Shown piece after piece: positions 9,124 through 18,460 of a stretch of 64,000 nucleotides of DNA (position 1 is the first letter of the stretch; the number at the start of each line of letters is the position of its first letter). A program made the position numbers and the translations under genes. The notes under the pieces are model-generated. The model was not told where the DNA came from. It did no database searches and saw only the letters and a list, made by a program, of their open reading frames with translations. This stretch comes from Phycisphaerae bacterium (GTDB taxonomy: Bacteria; Planctomycetota; Phycisphaerae; UBA1845): NCBI GenBank assembly GCA_024102815.1, contig JAGFJJ010000072.1, positions 62,001 to 126,000 on the forward strand. The letters run 5' to 3'.

Positions 9124-9879
9124 TCAGTGATTTCCGTGCGACTCTACCTTCGACGAGTAGTGTTCGCGCTGCCCGCGCACAAGCTCTGCCAGCCGGGGGT
9201 GTTCGCCGAGCCACTCCACCTTGCCCGTTTCGATGTCATAGATCGCGCCGACGATCTTCGTCTTGCCCTGTAGGGCTTTCTCTCGCGTTTGCGGACTGAT
9301 GCGGAGCAGATCCTCGATGGATTGCCACACGTTGGCCGTGACCGCTGCGGCAATGAGCTTATCGCCGCTGGCTCCCGGATTCTCCTTGCGGGCGGACTCC
9401 ACGGCCGGCTTGATCCCGGATACGAGCGCCGGGATGTTGTCATGCACCTCCGCGCCCTGCACGACGGCCGATACCGCACCGCAATGCGTATGTCCCAACA
9501 CGACCAGCAGCGGCGTGTTCAGATGGTGCAGTCCATACTCGATCGAACCGGCTTCGTGCACGCCGCAGACATTGCCCGCGACGCGAATCACGAAGACGTC
9601 CCCGACCCCCTGGTCAAATAAGCGCTCCACGGGAACACGCGAATCCGAACACGTAATCACGGTTACGAACGGTGCCTGACCATGCTTTCCGGTCTGCTCA
9701 ATTCGCTCCGCATCCGTGTTGGGGTTCTTCGATTGGCCGGAAACGAAACGCTGATTTCCCTCCTTGAGTTGGGCCATCGCCTCGTCGGCGTTGAGGGTTG
9801 TCGTTGCGCCGCCGCCGGCATATGCCGGCATCGCCATACACACTGCGATGATTGCTGTCAGGCTCAGACGTCGAATCAT
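9124..9879 (-). CDS. Exported beta-class carbonic anhydrase
   Basis: Interconverts CO2 and bicarbonate. Numbered from ATG 9879, the zinc-ligand motifs are CSDSR at 77-81 (Cys77, Asp79, Arg81) and GHTHCGA at 129-135 (His130, Cys133). These are diagnostic of beta carbonic anhydrases. The mature domain is preceded by a cleavable signal peptide (RRLSLTAIIAVCMAMPAYAG), so the enzyme is predicted to be periplasmic. The ATG at 9879 has AGGGAGAA upstream, better than the more distal ATG at 9906. At 251 residues it has the usual length plus the signal. It lies downstream of the PepSY-like gene on the same strand, with a 199-base gap that contains a repeated structured element. Confidence 0.95.
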   Translation of the reverse strand: MIRRLSLTAIIAVCMAMPAYAGGGATTTLNADEAMAQLKEGNQRFVSGQSKNPNTDAERIEQTGKHGQAPFVTVITCSDSRVPVERLFDQGVGDVFVIRVAGNVCGVHEAGSIEYGLHHLNTPLLVVLGHTHCGAVSAVVQGAEVHDNIPALVSGIKPAVESARKENPGASGDKLIAAAVTANVWQSIEDLLRISPQTREKALQGKTKIVGAIYDIETGKVEWLGEHPRLAELVRGQREHYSSKVESHGNH

Positions 9880-9960
9880 GGATGGATTCTCCCTATTGAG
9901 TAGCAAACGAATGCCGCTTGCTGATTCATCGGCAGGATTCGGCGGCAGGTTCGTTGTGGG

Positions 9961-10040
9961 GAACCGAGGGAAACCCAGGCAGTAGGAGACCTACTCGGTA
10001 CAGAATGTGAACCGAGGGAAACCCCTGGATCTCTCGGTTA
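9961..10040. repeat. Tandem structured element with a 16-base direct repeat
   Basis: GAACCGAGGGAAACCC occurs twice, at 9961-9976 and 10009-10024, exactly 48 bases apart. Each copy can close a hairpin with a downstream CTCGGT: 9963-9968 with 9994-9999, and 10011-10016 with 10033-10038. The first copy contains a further perfect stem GTAGG-AGA-CCTAC (9982-9994), and GGGAAACCC can fold internally. The element lies between the PepSY-like stop and the carbonic anhydrase start. It could be a structured leader of the carbonic anhydrase mRNA, a small RNA, or a processing or termination element. Confidence 0.45.
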
Positions 10041-10078
10041 TTGCCGCCAATTTGGCCTTTTCGAGACGGAAAAGTAAC

Positions 10079-10627
10079 TCAGCCCGCGGCCGGCACTTTC
10101 ACCTTGCCGGTCTTAGGATCGATAATGACCGTCTCGATCCGGTCCGTAATGACAATGGCCTGGAGCTGTACCAGGCTCCCATGCCAGCGTGCCTTGATGA
10201 GAACAGCGCGCCCTTTCTTGTACTCTTCCGCCGCCTTGATGGCGTCAACCAGCGTGACCTTGGAATCGGCCATCAGTTTGGCAAGCGTTCCCGGGTCCCG
10301 TCCATGAGCGGCGCGCTCGATCTTCTGTTCCGGATCAGTCGCCTCGCCCACCTTCCCCTCGGCATCCACGGGGACGATCTTGCACATCCCGTTGACCATC
10401 AGGTGAACGTCAACGATCAGCTTTCCGTCCTGCAGGTGCGCGGTTGCGGCCGTCGCCTGTGCTTCCATGGATTTCTCGGCCGCCTCGACCGCCTGTCCCA
10501 GCGTCAGTTTGACTTCATCCATCTTCTTGGCGACTTCCATGTCGTTCGCCCGGGCCGCGCCGACCCACGACAGAAATCCCGCCACAAGTCCTGAAACGAC
10601 CAAACTTCTGCGAATCATCGTGAACAT
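10079..10627 (-). CDS. Exported PepSY-like protein
   Basis: The start at ATG 10627 has GAGGGG 6-9 bases upstream and gives a 182-residue protein with a signal peptide (MFTMIRRSLVVSGLVAGFLSWVGAARA). The frame also reads open further upstream. The mature part contains two alpha/beta units of the kind found in PepSY domains: a helix 'TLGQAVEAAEKSM' followed by a strand 'LIVDVHLMVNG', then 'TLVDAIKAAEEY' followed by 'ARWHGSLVQLQAIVI', ending in 'IDPKTGKVK'. PepSY domains are usually periplasmic inhibitor or binding modules. Assignment rests on pattern only. Confidence 0.7.
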   Translation of the reverse strand: MFTMIRRSLVVSGLVAGFLSWVGAARANDMEVAKKMDEVKLTLGQAVEAAEKSMEAQATAATAHLQDGKLIVDVHLMVNGMCKIVPVDAEGKVGEATDPEQKIERAAHGRDPGTLAKLMADSKVTLVDAIKAAEEYKKGRAVLIKARWHGSLVQLQAIVITDRIETVIIDPKTGKVKVPAAG

Positions 10628-10733
10628 GGTAATCCCCTCGACTGAAGTGCATGGATAGATCGCCGACCGCGGCAACACCCGCGGTATCGACACCATTTAG
10701 CTTATCACGCTTCCGGGAGCCTGCAATCGCCCG

Positions 10734-11684
<951 letters not shown>

Positions 11685-11725
11685 TGATGTCATCCCCTTG
11701 GCACTACTGAATGCGTTCGGCAAAT

Positions 11726-12871
11726 TCAGCCGGCGCGTCCCACGGCTTCCACGCGCTCCGTAGCGGCGGAATCGCAAAATGCCCGAACCGCCTCGGCGAC
11801 GTACGCCACATCACCCGCCGACAGCAGCGGGTGGCAGGGCAGCGAAAGAATCCGCTCGCAGATCGCTTCCGTCACGGGCAGGTCGCCCGTCCGATATCCT
11901 AAATCGGCAAAGCACGCCTGCCGATGCAGCGGGACCGGATAATACACGCCGGAGCCGATACCCCGCTCCTTGAGGTAATTCGCCAGAGCGTCGCGCCGGT
12001 CGCTGAGAATCGAATACTGGTGGTAGACGTGCTTGCTTCCCGCCGCGACGTACGGCGTGACGACCTCACGGCCCTTCAGAAGCTCGTCGTACCGGGCGGC
12101 GTTGCTTCGCCGCAGTTCGTTGAATTCTTCCAGTCGTTGGAGCTTCACCAGCAGGATCGCTGCCTTGAGCGTATCCAGCCGGAAGTTCCCTCCGACGCGG
12201 TCGTGGTGGTAGCGCTGAACCTCGCCGTGGTTGCGCAGGCGGCGGGCAAGTCCCGCCAGTTCAGCGTTATCCGTCAGGATCATGCCTCCTTCGCCGAACC
12301 CGCCCAGATTCTTCGTCGGGTAGAAAGACAGGCAGGCTGCGTCGCCCAGCGAACACGCTGAACGATCGTGATATGTCGAGCCGATCGCCTGGCAGGCGTC
12401 CTCGATGACCCGCAGTCCATGGCGCCGGGCGACGTCATTGATCGCGTCCATATCGGCACACTGGCCGAACAGGTGGACCGCGATAATCGCTCTTGTTCTC
12501 GGCGTGACCGCGTTCTCCACGCTTTTCGGATCGAGGTTGAACGTTCGGGCGTCGATGTCGGCGAAAACCGGCCTGGCACCGAGCCGGTGAACGACCCCGG
12601 CCGTGGCGAAAAACGTGAACGACGGGACGATGACCTCGTCTCCGGCGCCGATGTCCAATGCCATCAGGGCGCACAGCAGTGCATCCGTTCCGCTGCTGAC
12701 CGCGACGCCGTGCCCGACACCGCAGAATCGGGCCAACGCCTCCTCCAACTGCGTTACCTGCGGGCCGTTGATATACGCCGCCCCCGACAGGACGTCGTCC
12801 ACCACCGGACGCAGTTCCTCGGCAAAAAGCAGGTACTCTCCGCGAAGATCGAGCATCGAAACTTGTTGCAT
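11726..12871 (-). CDS. DegT/DnrJ/EryC1-family sugar aminotransferase
   Basis: A PLP-dependent aminotransferase of 381 residues. Hallmarks are [14 protein letters not shown] (phosphate-binding region near residue 60), FVPSFTF-like '[11 protein letters not shown]', the block EDACQAIGS, and [14 protein letters not shown] with the Schiff-base lysine. The family aminates nucleotide-linked keto-sugars during polysaccharide or antigen synthesis. Here it sits directly upstream of a UXS gene, which suggests a pathway to a modified surface sugar. The frame is open upstream to 13573 through the divergent rsmH gene. The real start is taken as ATG 12871, which matches the family N-terminus (MLDLRGEY). Confidence 0.9.
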   Translation of the reverse strand: MQQVSMLDLRGEYLLFAEELRPVVDDVLSGAAYINGPQVTQLEEALARFCGVGHGVAVSSGTDALLCALMALDIGAGDEVIVPSFTFFATAGVVHRLGARPVFADIDARTFNLDPKSVENAVTPRTRAIIAVHLFGQCADMDAINDVARRHGLRVIEDACQAIGSTYHDRSACSLGDAACLSFYPTKNLGGFGEGGMILTDNAELAGLARRLRNHGEVQRYHHDRVGGNFRLDTLKAAILLVKLQRLEEFNELRRSNAARYDELLKGREVVTPYVAAGSKHVYHQYSILSDRRDALANYLKERGIGSGVYYPVPLHRQACFADLGYRTGDLPVTEAICERILSLPCHPLLSAGDVAYVAEAVRAFCDSAATERVEAVGRAG

Positions 12872-13084
12872 CGAAAACGTCCTCAGGTCCAATGTCCGGG
12901 TGTCGCCGCGTCGAATCCGGTCGGCGCAATCGTTGTCTCGGGATCGAACACTTTGGCGCGGGCTTGACCGCCGCCCGCTCTCAGGGCGCAATCCCCCAAA
13001 TTTACTATAACGCGCGGCGTGATCACAGAAAATCGCCTTCCGGACTGAGCGCCCCAGCGCGTTATTACCTGTAGGAGCCCCGTT

Positions 13085-14254
13085 GTGTCGCCGCGTCCCG
13101 ACGAATCCGCCGACCAGCCCCTCCGCCGTCGCCGACCCCGGTACGGTGGGACGCATCCCCGGCGCTTCGAGCAGCGCTACAAGGAGCTCGACCCGCGGCG
13201 CTATCCTGAGATGCAGGAGCATATCCGCGCCCAGGGTCGAACCCCGGCCGGGGGACATGTGCCCATCATGGTCGAGGAAGTGCTCGCGGCGCTGGATCCC
13301 CAGCCCGGAGATGCGATCGCCGATTGCACCGTGGGCCACGGCGGGCACGCCGAACGCTTCCTGGAACGGATCGGCCCGACCGGCCGTCTGGTCGGACTGG
13401 ACGTCGACCAAGCGGAGCTGGAACGCACCGCGCGTCGGCTGGCGGCCGAGATCGTGACACCGGGCGGCAAGGCGGCGGATTCGAGCGAAGCGCCCGCAAA
13501 CGCCAATGATGCAGCGCCTGCTTCGGCCGAGAGCCAACCAATGTCCCCTCCCGTGCGACTTTATCGTTCTCACTTCGCCGGGCTGGGCAAGGTCATGCGA
13601 TCCGAGAGCCTTGACGGTTTTGACGTGGTCTTCGCCGACCTCGGCGTCTCGAGCATGCAGATCGATGATCCGGCTCGGGGTTTCAGTTTCAAGTCCGACG
13701 GGCCGCTCGACATGCGTATGGACCTGCGCCTGAAGCGAACGGCGGCCGACCTGCTGCGAGACCTGCCTGCCGAGGAGTTGGCCTCAGCACTCGTGGAATG
13801 CGCGGATGAGCCCGACGCGGAGGCGATTGCCCGGCGTATCGCCGACGGTCGCATCCGCGAGCCGCTCCAGCGGACCCGGCAACTGTCACGGTTGGTTCTC
13901 GCCGTGAAGGGGCTCACGCCCAGGCAGTGGAAGCAGATTGCGGCCGAGAATCCGGGCACGCTGCACCCGGCCGCGCGGACGTTTCAGGCATTGCGTATCC
14001 TGGTCAATGACGAGTTCAACGGACTGGAGCAGTTCCTGCGTGCTGTGCCCTACGCGTCGCGATCAGGCGGTCGAATCGGCATCCTGAGCTTTCACAGCGG
14101 CGAGCACGCCCGCGTGGAGCGGTTTTTCAAAGAGGGTCTTACAGCGGGGCTCTACGCGTCTGCGCAACTCGAGCCCCTCCGCCCATCGTCCGCCGAACGC
14201 GGATCGAACCCCCGCAGCCGCTCGGCACAATTGCGGTGCGCCAAGCGCGCGTGA
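13085..14254 (+). CDS. rsmH: 16S rRNA (cytosine-1402-N4) methyltransferase RsmH (MraW) with insert
   Basis: Methylates N4 of C1402 in 16S rRNA using S-adenosylmethionine. Family motifs are HVPIMVEEVLAAL near residue 58, the SAM site VGHGGHAERFL near 83, LGVSSMQIDDPARGFSF near 190, DMRMD near 211, and the C-terminal GRIGILSFHS...ARVERFF. Starts at GTG 13085 behind TAGGAG. Unusual points: a basic N-terminal extension of about 55 residues (RPRYGGTHPRRFEQRYKEL), and an Ala/Ser/Pro-rich insert near 130-160, after the SAM-binding core has begun. The gene stands outside any visible division/cell-wall (dcw) cluster and is divergent from the aminotransferase gene. Confidence 0.93.
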   Translation: MSPRPDESADQPLRRRRPRYGGTHPRRFEQRYKELDPRRYPEMQEHIRAQGRTPAGGHVPIMVEEVLAALDPQPGDAIADCTVGHGGHAERFLERIGPTGRLVGLDVDQAELERTARRLAAEIVTPGGKAADSSEAPANANDAAPASAESQPMSPPVRLYRSHFAGLGKVMRSESLDGFDVVFADLGVSSMQIDDPARGFSFKSDGPLDMRMDLRLKRTAADLLRDLPAEELASALVECADEPDAEAIARRIADGRIREPLQRTRQLSRLVLAVKGLTPRQWKQIAAENPGTLHPAARTFQALRILVNDEFNGLEQFLRAVPYASRSGGRIGILSFHSGEHARVERFFKEGLTAGLYASAQLEPLRPSSAERGSNPRSRSAQLRCAKRA

Positions 14255-14303
14255 AAGCGGTGCGGAGACGAGCGTTCTGTTGACGCAATGTACGGGCCCA
14301 TAT

Positions 14304-14323
14304 ATATTCGCCTAAGCGAATAT
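14304..14323 (+). promoter_or_regulatory. ArsR-type operator palindrome overlapping the arsR start
   Basis: ATATTCGC (14304-14311) and GCGAATAT (14316-14323) form a perfect 8+8 inverted repeat with the spacer CTAA. The right arm runs into the ATG at 14322. Size, AT-rich ends and position fit operators of ArsR/SmtB repressors, so negative autoregulation is likely. The palindrome itself is directly seen; binding is inferred. Confidence 0.75.
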
Positions 14324-14669
14324 GTCTGCGACGATGGAATCCACGAGCGCCTTGTTTCGGGCCTTTGCCGATCCGACACGCATTCGATTGCTCAACCTCA
14401 TGCTTGAGGGGGAGGTCTGCGTATGCGATCTGGTCGCGGTGCTCGATCAGCCACAACCCACCGTTTCCCGGCACCTGGCCGCGCTGCGCCGAGCGAAGCT
14501 CGTCCGCGTGCGGTCGGATGGGCGGTGGAAATATTACCGTGCCGCGCGCGGGGCGGCGGGAATAGAGCGTACGCTGCTCAATTGCGTTCGGAGGTGCCTG
14601 CGGGAAATCGACGTGCTCCAGAGCGACCTCGCGCGGCTCAAGGAGGTCCGAGGGACGGGTTGCTGCTGA
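14322..14669 (+). CDS. ArsR/SmtB-family metalloregulatory repressor
   Basis: A 115-residue winged-helix regulator. FRAFADPTRIRLLNLM is the standard first helix pair. EVCVCDLVAVL near residues 31-40 carries the CVC-D thiolate motif that binds As(III) or Sb(III) in ArsR. QPTVSRHLAALRRAKLVRVRSDGRWKYYRA is the recognition helix and wing. The C-terminus ends GCC, two further possible thiolate ligands. The palindrome over its start codon suggests autorepression, relieved by metal(loid). No arsenite pump, arsenate reductase or methyltransferase gene follows; only a short degraded-looking region does. Confidence 0.9.
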   Translation: MSATMESTSALFRAFADPTRIRLLNLMLEGEVCVCDLVAVLDQPQPTVSRHLAALRRAKLVRVRSDGRWKYYRAARGAAGIERTLLNCVRRCLREIDVLQSDLARLKEVRGTGCC

Positions 14670-14703
14670 TCTTGGAGAATGGAGGAGGATATCGGTTATT
14701 GTC

Positions 14704-14817
14704 ATGTTGGGCTATTTCATGGTATCGGCGTTTATCGCCGGGCTCACGCTCGCGGGCGGCTGTCGATGCGGGTGCAAGGACGACGACGCGGCGTTGGCCC
14801 CTCGTAACGAAGCATAA
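14704..14817 (+). CDS. Possible 37-residue lipoprotein, or 5' part of a frameshifted gene
   Basis: ATG 14704 opens a short frame: a hydrophobic segment ending LAGGC (lipobox, Cys20), then CRCGC, then an acidic DDDAA stretch, ending at TAA 14817. It lies 34 bases behind arsR. In the next frame, about 14818-14911, the reading 'RVRDEIEAKVKEWIAQNSA' followed by a stop looks like genuine coding sequence. One base shift would join both parts into a lipoprotein of about 65-70 residues. It may be a real frameshift, a sequencing error or a decayed gene. The Cys cluster and position suggest a metal(loid)-related role, which is a guess. Confidence 0.4.
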   Translation: MLGYFMVSAFIAGLTLAGGCRCGCKDDDAALAPRNEA

Positions 14818-15125
14818 CGCACGCACCTGGCCTCGAAGTCTCCCCAAAAGCCGCGTCCGCGACGAAATCGAAGCCAAGGTCAAAGAGTGGATTGCGCAGA
14901 ACTCAGCCTGAGCACAACTCGCGCAGCCGCGGGCATCCCGGCCATGAACATCTTGCTGGGCAATCGCGCTCTCGATCGTGCTCCGGATTCGCTCGCGCTC
15001 CCGCGCTGTAACGATGCGAACAGGTCCGGCCGATTTCTGGACACCCACTCTGCCACCACATAGGCTTGCCCGCGGAGAAATACGTTCGGCCGGGGGACAA
15101 CTGTTTCAGTTCACGGAGAGTGATT

Positions 15126-16481
15126 ATGGGTGGCAATCACACGCGCTGGGCAGCCTTTTTCGGGGCACTCCCCATTGTTGTCTTTACATGGAGCGCTGCG
15201 GCACAGAATTGGCCCTCCTTCCGCGGGGAGAACGGCTCAGGCATCGGCACGGGGAGCCCTCCAGTCACGTGGAACGTCGATACCGGCGAGAACGTGAAAT
15301 GGAAGACACGGATCCCCGGACTGGGCCACTCTTCGCCGATCGTCTGGGGCGATCGCATGTTCGTGACAACGGCCGTGCCCGTCGATGGAGAAGCAAGCCT
15401 TGATACGGGCTGGCTTGGCGGAACAGGAGATTCGGCGAAGGACGCAGGCGAATGGGAGTGGAGAGTTTTCTGCCTGGACAAGCGCACGGGCAAGGTGCTA
15501 TGGGATCGAACGGCCCATCGAGGTGTTCCCAAGTTCAAGCGGCACCTCAAGTCCTCGCACGCCAACAGCACGCCGACGACCGACGGAAAGCGGGTCGTTG
15601 CCCTGTTCGGTGCCGAGGGACTCTTCGCGTATGACATGGATGGCAAACTGCTTTGGAGCAAGGACCTTGGTCCGCTTAACGCCGGTCCTGTCGGCATGCC
15701 TGACATGCAATGGGGATACGCCGCTTCGCCGGTTCTGCATGACGACAAGATCATTGTCCAGTGCGACGTGCACGGTGAATCCTATTGGGCGGTCTTCGAT
15801 GCCGCGGATGGCAGGGAACTCCTTCACGTGGATCGAGGGGACGATCCTTCCTGGTGCACGCCGTCGCTCGTGACAACGGGAGAGCGAACGCAAGTCGTCT
15901 GCAACGGATTCAAGAAGATCGCCGGGTATGACCTCAAGACCGGCAAGGAACTCTGGTACCTCAGCGGCGGCGGGGATGTTCCCGTCCCGCGACCTGTTGT
16001 GGCGGGCGCGAAAGTCTTCATCACCAACGGCCACGGACGAAGTCCAATCTACGCCATTCGCGCGGAGGCGACGGGTGACATTACGCCCAAGGAAAGCGGC
16101 GAAGAGACGCCGGAAGGAATGCTCTGGTACCGACCCAACAAGGGCTCCTACATGCCCACCCCGATCGTCGTCAACGACGTGCTCTACGTGGCCGCCGACA
16201 ACGGGGCGTTCACTGGGTTCGAGGCCAAGACAGGGGAGCAATTGCTGCGTAAGCGCCTGCCCGGTGGAGGGAAAGCAACCTACTCAGCTTCCCCTGTCTC
16301 GGCGGATGGGAGAATCTACGTGACAAACGAAGACGGCCAGGTGGACGTCATGGCGGCCTCTCGCACCTTTGATGTCCTGGCGTCAAATCAGATGGGGGAG
16401 GTCTGTATGGCTACGCCTGCGATCTCGGAAGGTCTGCTGTTAATCCGCGGGCGCGACCATGTGTTCTGCATAGCCAAATAA
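15126..16481 (+). CDS. Exported PQQ-like beta-propeller protein (second copy)
   Basis: A 451-residue paralogue of the protein at 5965-7275. ATG 15126 has GGAGAG upstream and starts a signal peptide (WAAFFGALPIVVFTWSAAAQ) followed by NWPSFRGENGSGIG, the equivalent of the WPQWRGP block. Blade motifs such as NVKWKTRIPG, GKVLWDR, GKLLWSKD and GKELWYLSGG recur. Like the first copy it should be a periplasmic eight-bladed-type propeller without a visible catalytic signature. It is convergent with the bPH gene. Neighbours give no hint of partner or ligand. Confidence 0.87.
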   Translation: MGGNHTRWAAFFGALPIVVFTWSAAAQNWPSFRGENGSGIGTGSPPVTWNVDTGENVKWKTRIPGLGHSSPIVWGDRMFVTTAVPVDGEASLDTGWLGGTGDSAKDAGEWEWRVFCLDKRTGKVLWDRTAHRGVPKFKRHLKSSHANSTPTTDGKRVVALFGAEGLFAYDMDGKLLWSKDLGPLNAGPVGMPDMQWGYAASPVLHDDKIIVQCDVHGESYWAVFDAADGRELLHVDRGDDPSWCTPSLVTTGERTQVVCNGFKKIAGYDLKTGKELWYLSGGGDVPVPRPVVAGAKVFITNGHGRSPIYAIRAEATGDITPKESGEETPEGMLWYRPNKGSYMPTPIVVNDVLYVAADNGAFTGFEAKTGEQLLRKRLPGGGKATYSASPVSADGRIYVTNEDGQVDVMAASRTFDVLASNQMGEVCMATPAISEGLLLIRGRDHVFCIAK

Positions 16482-16517
16482 TCGCGAAGGGCACCGGGAG
16501 GACTTTGACAGTTTGTG

Positions 16518-17159
16518 CTACGTTCCCGAGCCTTGATGATCGATCGCGTTCTCGATCGCCCGGCGAATGCGCTCGTGAACTTCCTCCGGTGAGGAAATCG
16601 AGCGCCAGCGCTGCGGGGGTTCGTGTTCGCGGTTCGTCACGAGTGTGATGGTCCCGAGACCCAGCTGCCGCTCGATTGGCTCGGCGTGCAGGTAGGTATT
16701 GCGAAGCTCGACAAGCAGGCACGCGCGGATGCTCGGTGAGCGCACGCCCTCGACGGTCAGCACGCGGCGGTTGGTCAGCACGTACCACGTGGCGATCCAG
16801 CGCAAGATGGCGATCCCCAGCGGCAGCGCCCCGAGCAGCATGGCGACCTGAATGGTCACGATCACGGAGAATCCCGGCAGCGGCTGATCGAACCAGGCGC
16901 ACAACGCGGCCAGGAGGCAGGCCGCAATGACCCAGCCGCCGGCGCTGGTCGCCGGTCGCCACATGGATGGCTTGATGGCCAGCAGGATGATCTCTCCGCC
17001 GTCCACGACCCCGCCGGGAAGCTCCGTCCAGGGTCGTGCATCAAGCTCGCCCGCGCCAGTGGGAGAGTCGGTCATGGTCGCTGAGAAGTGTCGGGCCAGC
17101 TCGGCCTGTGGTTTGCCGCCGAGCTTCTCCGGGACGTCGTGGTTGTCTTTCTGTGACAT
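16518..17159 (-). CDS. bPH-domain membrane protein
   Basis: A 213-residue protein. Residues about 60-75 contain GEIILLAIKPSMW, the usual opening of YdbS-type bacterial PH proteins. Two transmembrane helices follow (about 76-92 and 97-119). The segment TWYVLTNRRVLTVEGVRSP, typical of bPH_2 domains, comes next. The end is a helical tail 'EVHERIRRAIENAI'. Function of these domains in bacteria is poorly defined. It follows nadA by 45 bases on the same strand and could be co-transcribed with it. Confidence 0.7.
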   Translation of the reverse strand: MSQKDNHDVPEKLGGKPQAELARHFSATMTDSPTGAGELDARPWTELPGGVVDGGEIILLAIKPSMWRPATSAGGWVIAACLLAALCAWFDQPLPGFSVIVTIQVAMLLGALPLGIAILRWIATWYVLTNRRVLTVEGVRSPSIRACLLVELRNTYLHAEPIERQLGLGTITLVTNREHEPPQRWRSISSPEEVHERIRRAIENAIDHQGSGT

Positions 17160-17204
17160 GGCATCCCTTCATCCGCCACGGCGGTCCCGAGAAGGAAACG
17201 TGGC

Positions 17205-18344
17205 CTACGCCTCTATGGTCTGCATCGGCCGATCCGCCTTGATGGCTACAGGATGCGCCGGAACGTTGGCAAGCATGCGCTCGAGGGCGACCAGCGCCTC
17301 CGCTCGCGTCCTTGGGTCGACCTTGATCTGATTCACGACGTGCCCTTCGGCGAGTTCATCCAGGCACCAACACAGGTGTCGCAAATCGATACGGAACATC
17401 GTTGTACAGAGGCACTGCACACCGGCCAGCGAACGAACCGCTTTGTCGGGATTCGAGCGAATCACGCGATCGACAAGATGGATCTCCGTGCCGATGGCCC
17501 AATGGCTGCCCGGCGGCGACTCGCGTACGGTCTTGATGATGAACTCCGTACTGCCTGCCAGGTCGGCCTTCTGCACCACCTCCCACGTGCATTCCGGATG
17601 CACGAGAATCCTGCATTGTGGATCGACCTTGCGGATCTCGTCGCACTGCTGCGGGGTAAACAGCGTGTGTACGCTGCAATGGCCTTTCCAGAGCAGGATT
17701 CGCGCCGCGGAAAGCTGGCCGCGCGTGAGACCGCCCTGCGGAAGCTTGGGATCGTAGACGGCCATGTCGGACAGGGGGATGCCCATCGCGTAAGCGGTGT
17801 TGCGGCCCAGGTGCTGATCGGGAAGGAAGAGCACCTTTTCGCCCCGCTCCAGCGCCCAACGAAGAATCGACGAGGCATTGCTGCTCGTGCAGCAGGCGCC
17901 GCCGTGCCGACCGCAGAATGCCTTGATCGATGCCGCGGAATTGACGTAGGTCACCGGAATGACATCAGCCTGGCACTCCTCGATGAAGGTCCAGGCGTCC
18001 TCCAGATCGTCGATGGCGGCCATATCCGCCATGCTGCACCCCGCGGTAAGATCGGGAAGAATGATCTTGACGCGGTCCTCGGTCAGGATGTCGGCCGACT
18101 CCGCCATGAAGTGCACGCCGCAGAAGACGATGAACTCCGCATCCCTCTGGGCGGCGCCGACCTGGGCGAGCTTGAGGCTGTCGCCGGTGAAATCGGCGAA
18201 GTCGATCACATCCTGCTGTTGGTAATGATGGCCGAGGATGACCAGTCGCGAGCCGAGTTGCCGTTTGCGATGGGCGATCGCCTCGCGCAGTTCCTCATCC
18301 GTCCGTTCGCGGTATTTTGCAGGCAGAGAGGGCTGAAACAGCAT
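17205..18344 (-). CDS. nadA: Quinolinate synthase NadA
   Basis: Condenses iminoaspartate (from NadB) with dihydroxyacetone phosphate to make quinolinate, the first committed intermediate of de novo NAD synthesis. The enzyme needs a 4Fe-4S cluster held by three cysteines. The candidates are Cys103 in AGCSMADM, Cys252 in VHPECTWEV and Cys311 or 313 in QCLCTTMF. ILGHHYQQQDV near residue 36 and CGVHFMAESADI near 75 are substrate-site motifs. At 379 residues it has the usual length. GGGAG precedes the ATG. nadB and nadC are not in the window. Confidence 0.96.
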   Translation of the reverse strand: MLFQPSLPAKYRERTDEELREAIAHRKRQLGSRLVILGHHYQQQDVIDFADFTGDSLKLAQVGAAQRDAEFIVFCGVHFMAESADILTEDRVKIILPDLTAGCSMADMAAIDDLEDAWTFIEECQADVIPVTYVNSAASIKAFCGRHGGACCTSSNASSILRWALERGEKVLFLPDQHLGRNTAYAMGIPLSDMAVYDPKLPQGGLTRGQLSAARILLWKGHCSVHTLFTPQQCDEIRKVDPQCRILVHPECTWEVVQKADLAGSTEFIIKTVRESPPGSHWAIGTEIHLVDRVIRSNPDKAVRSLAGVQCLCTTMFRIDLRHLCWCLDELAEGHVVNQIKVDPRTRAEALVALERMLANVPAHPVAIKADRPMQTIEA

Positions 18345-18460
18345 TTAGAGTGACTCCCTACGACGCCCGAAACGTCGATGCACAACCCGTACCAGAGTAT
18401 AGCGCGGGGCCGAGAATCTGCAAAAAAAGAGGGTGTGGGGCTCCAATCGGTGGGGAGGCT

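Noticed and set aside
9961..10024. Possible CRISPR array
   Set aside because: Only two copies of the repeat, 48 bases apart, and the spacer region pairs with itself; no cas genes.
17253..18353. Plus-strand ORF of 366 codons
   Set aside because: Antisense to nadA, which has all three iron-sulfur cysteines.
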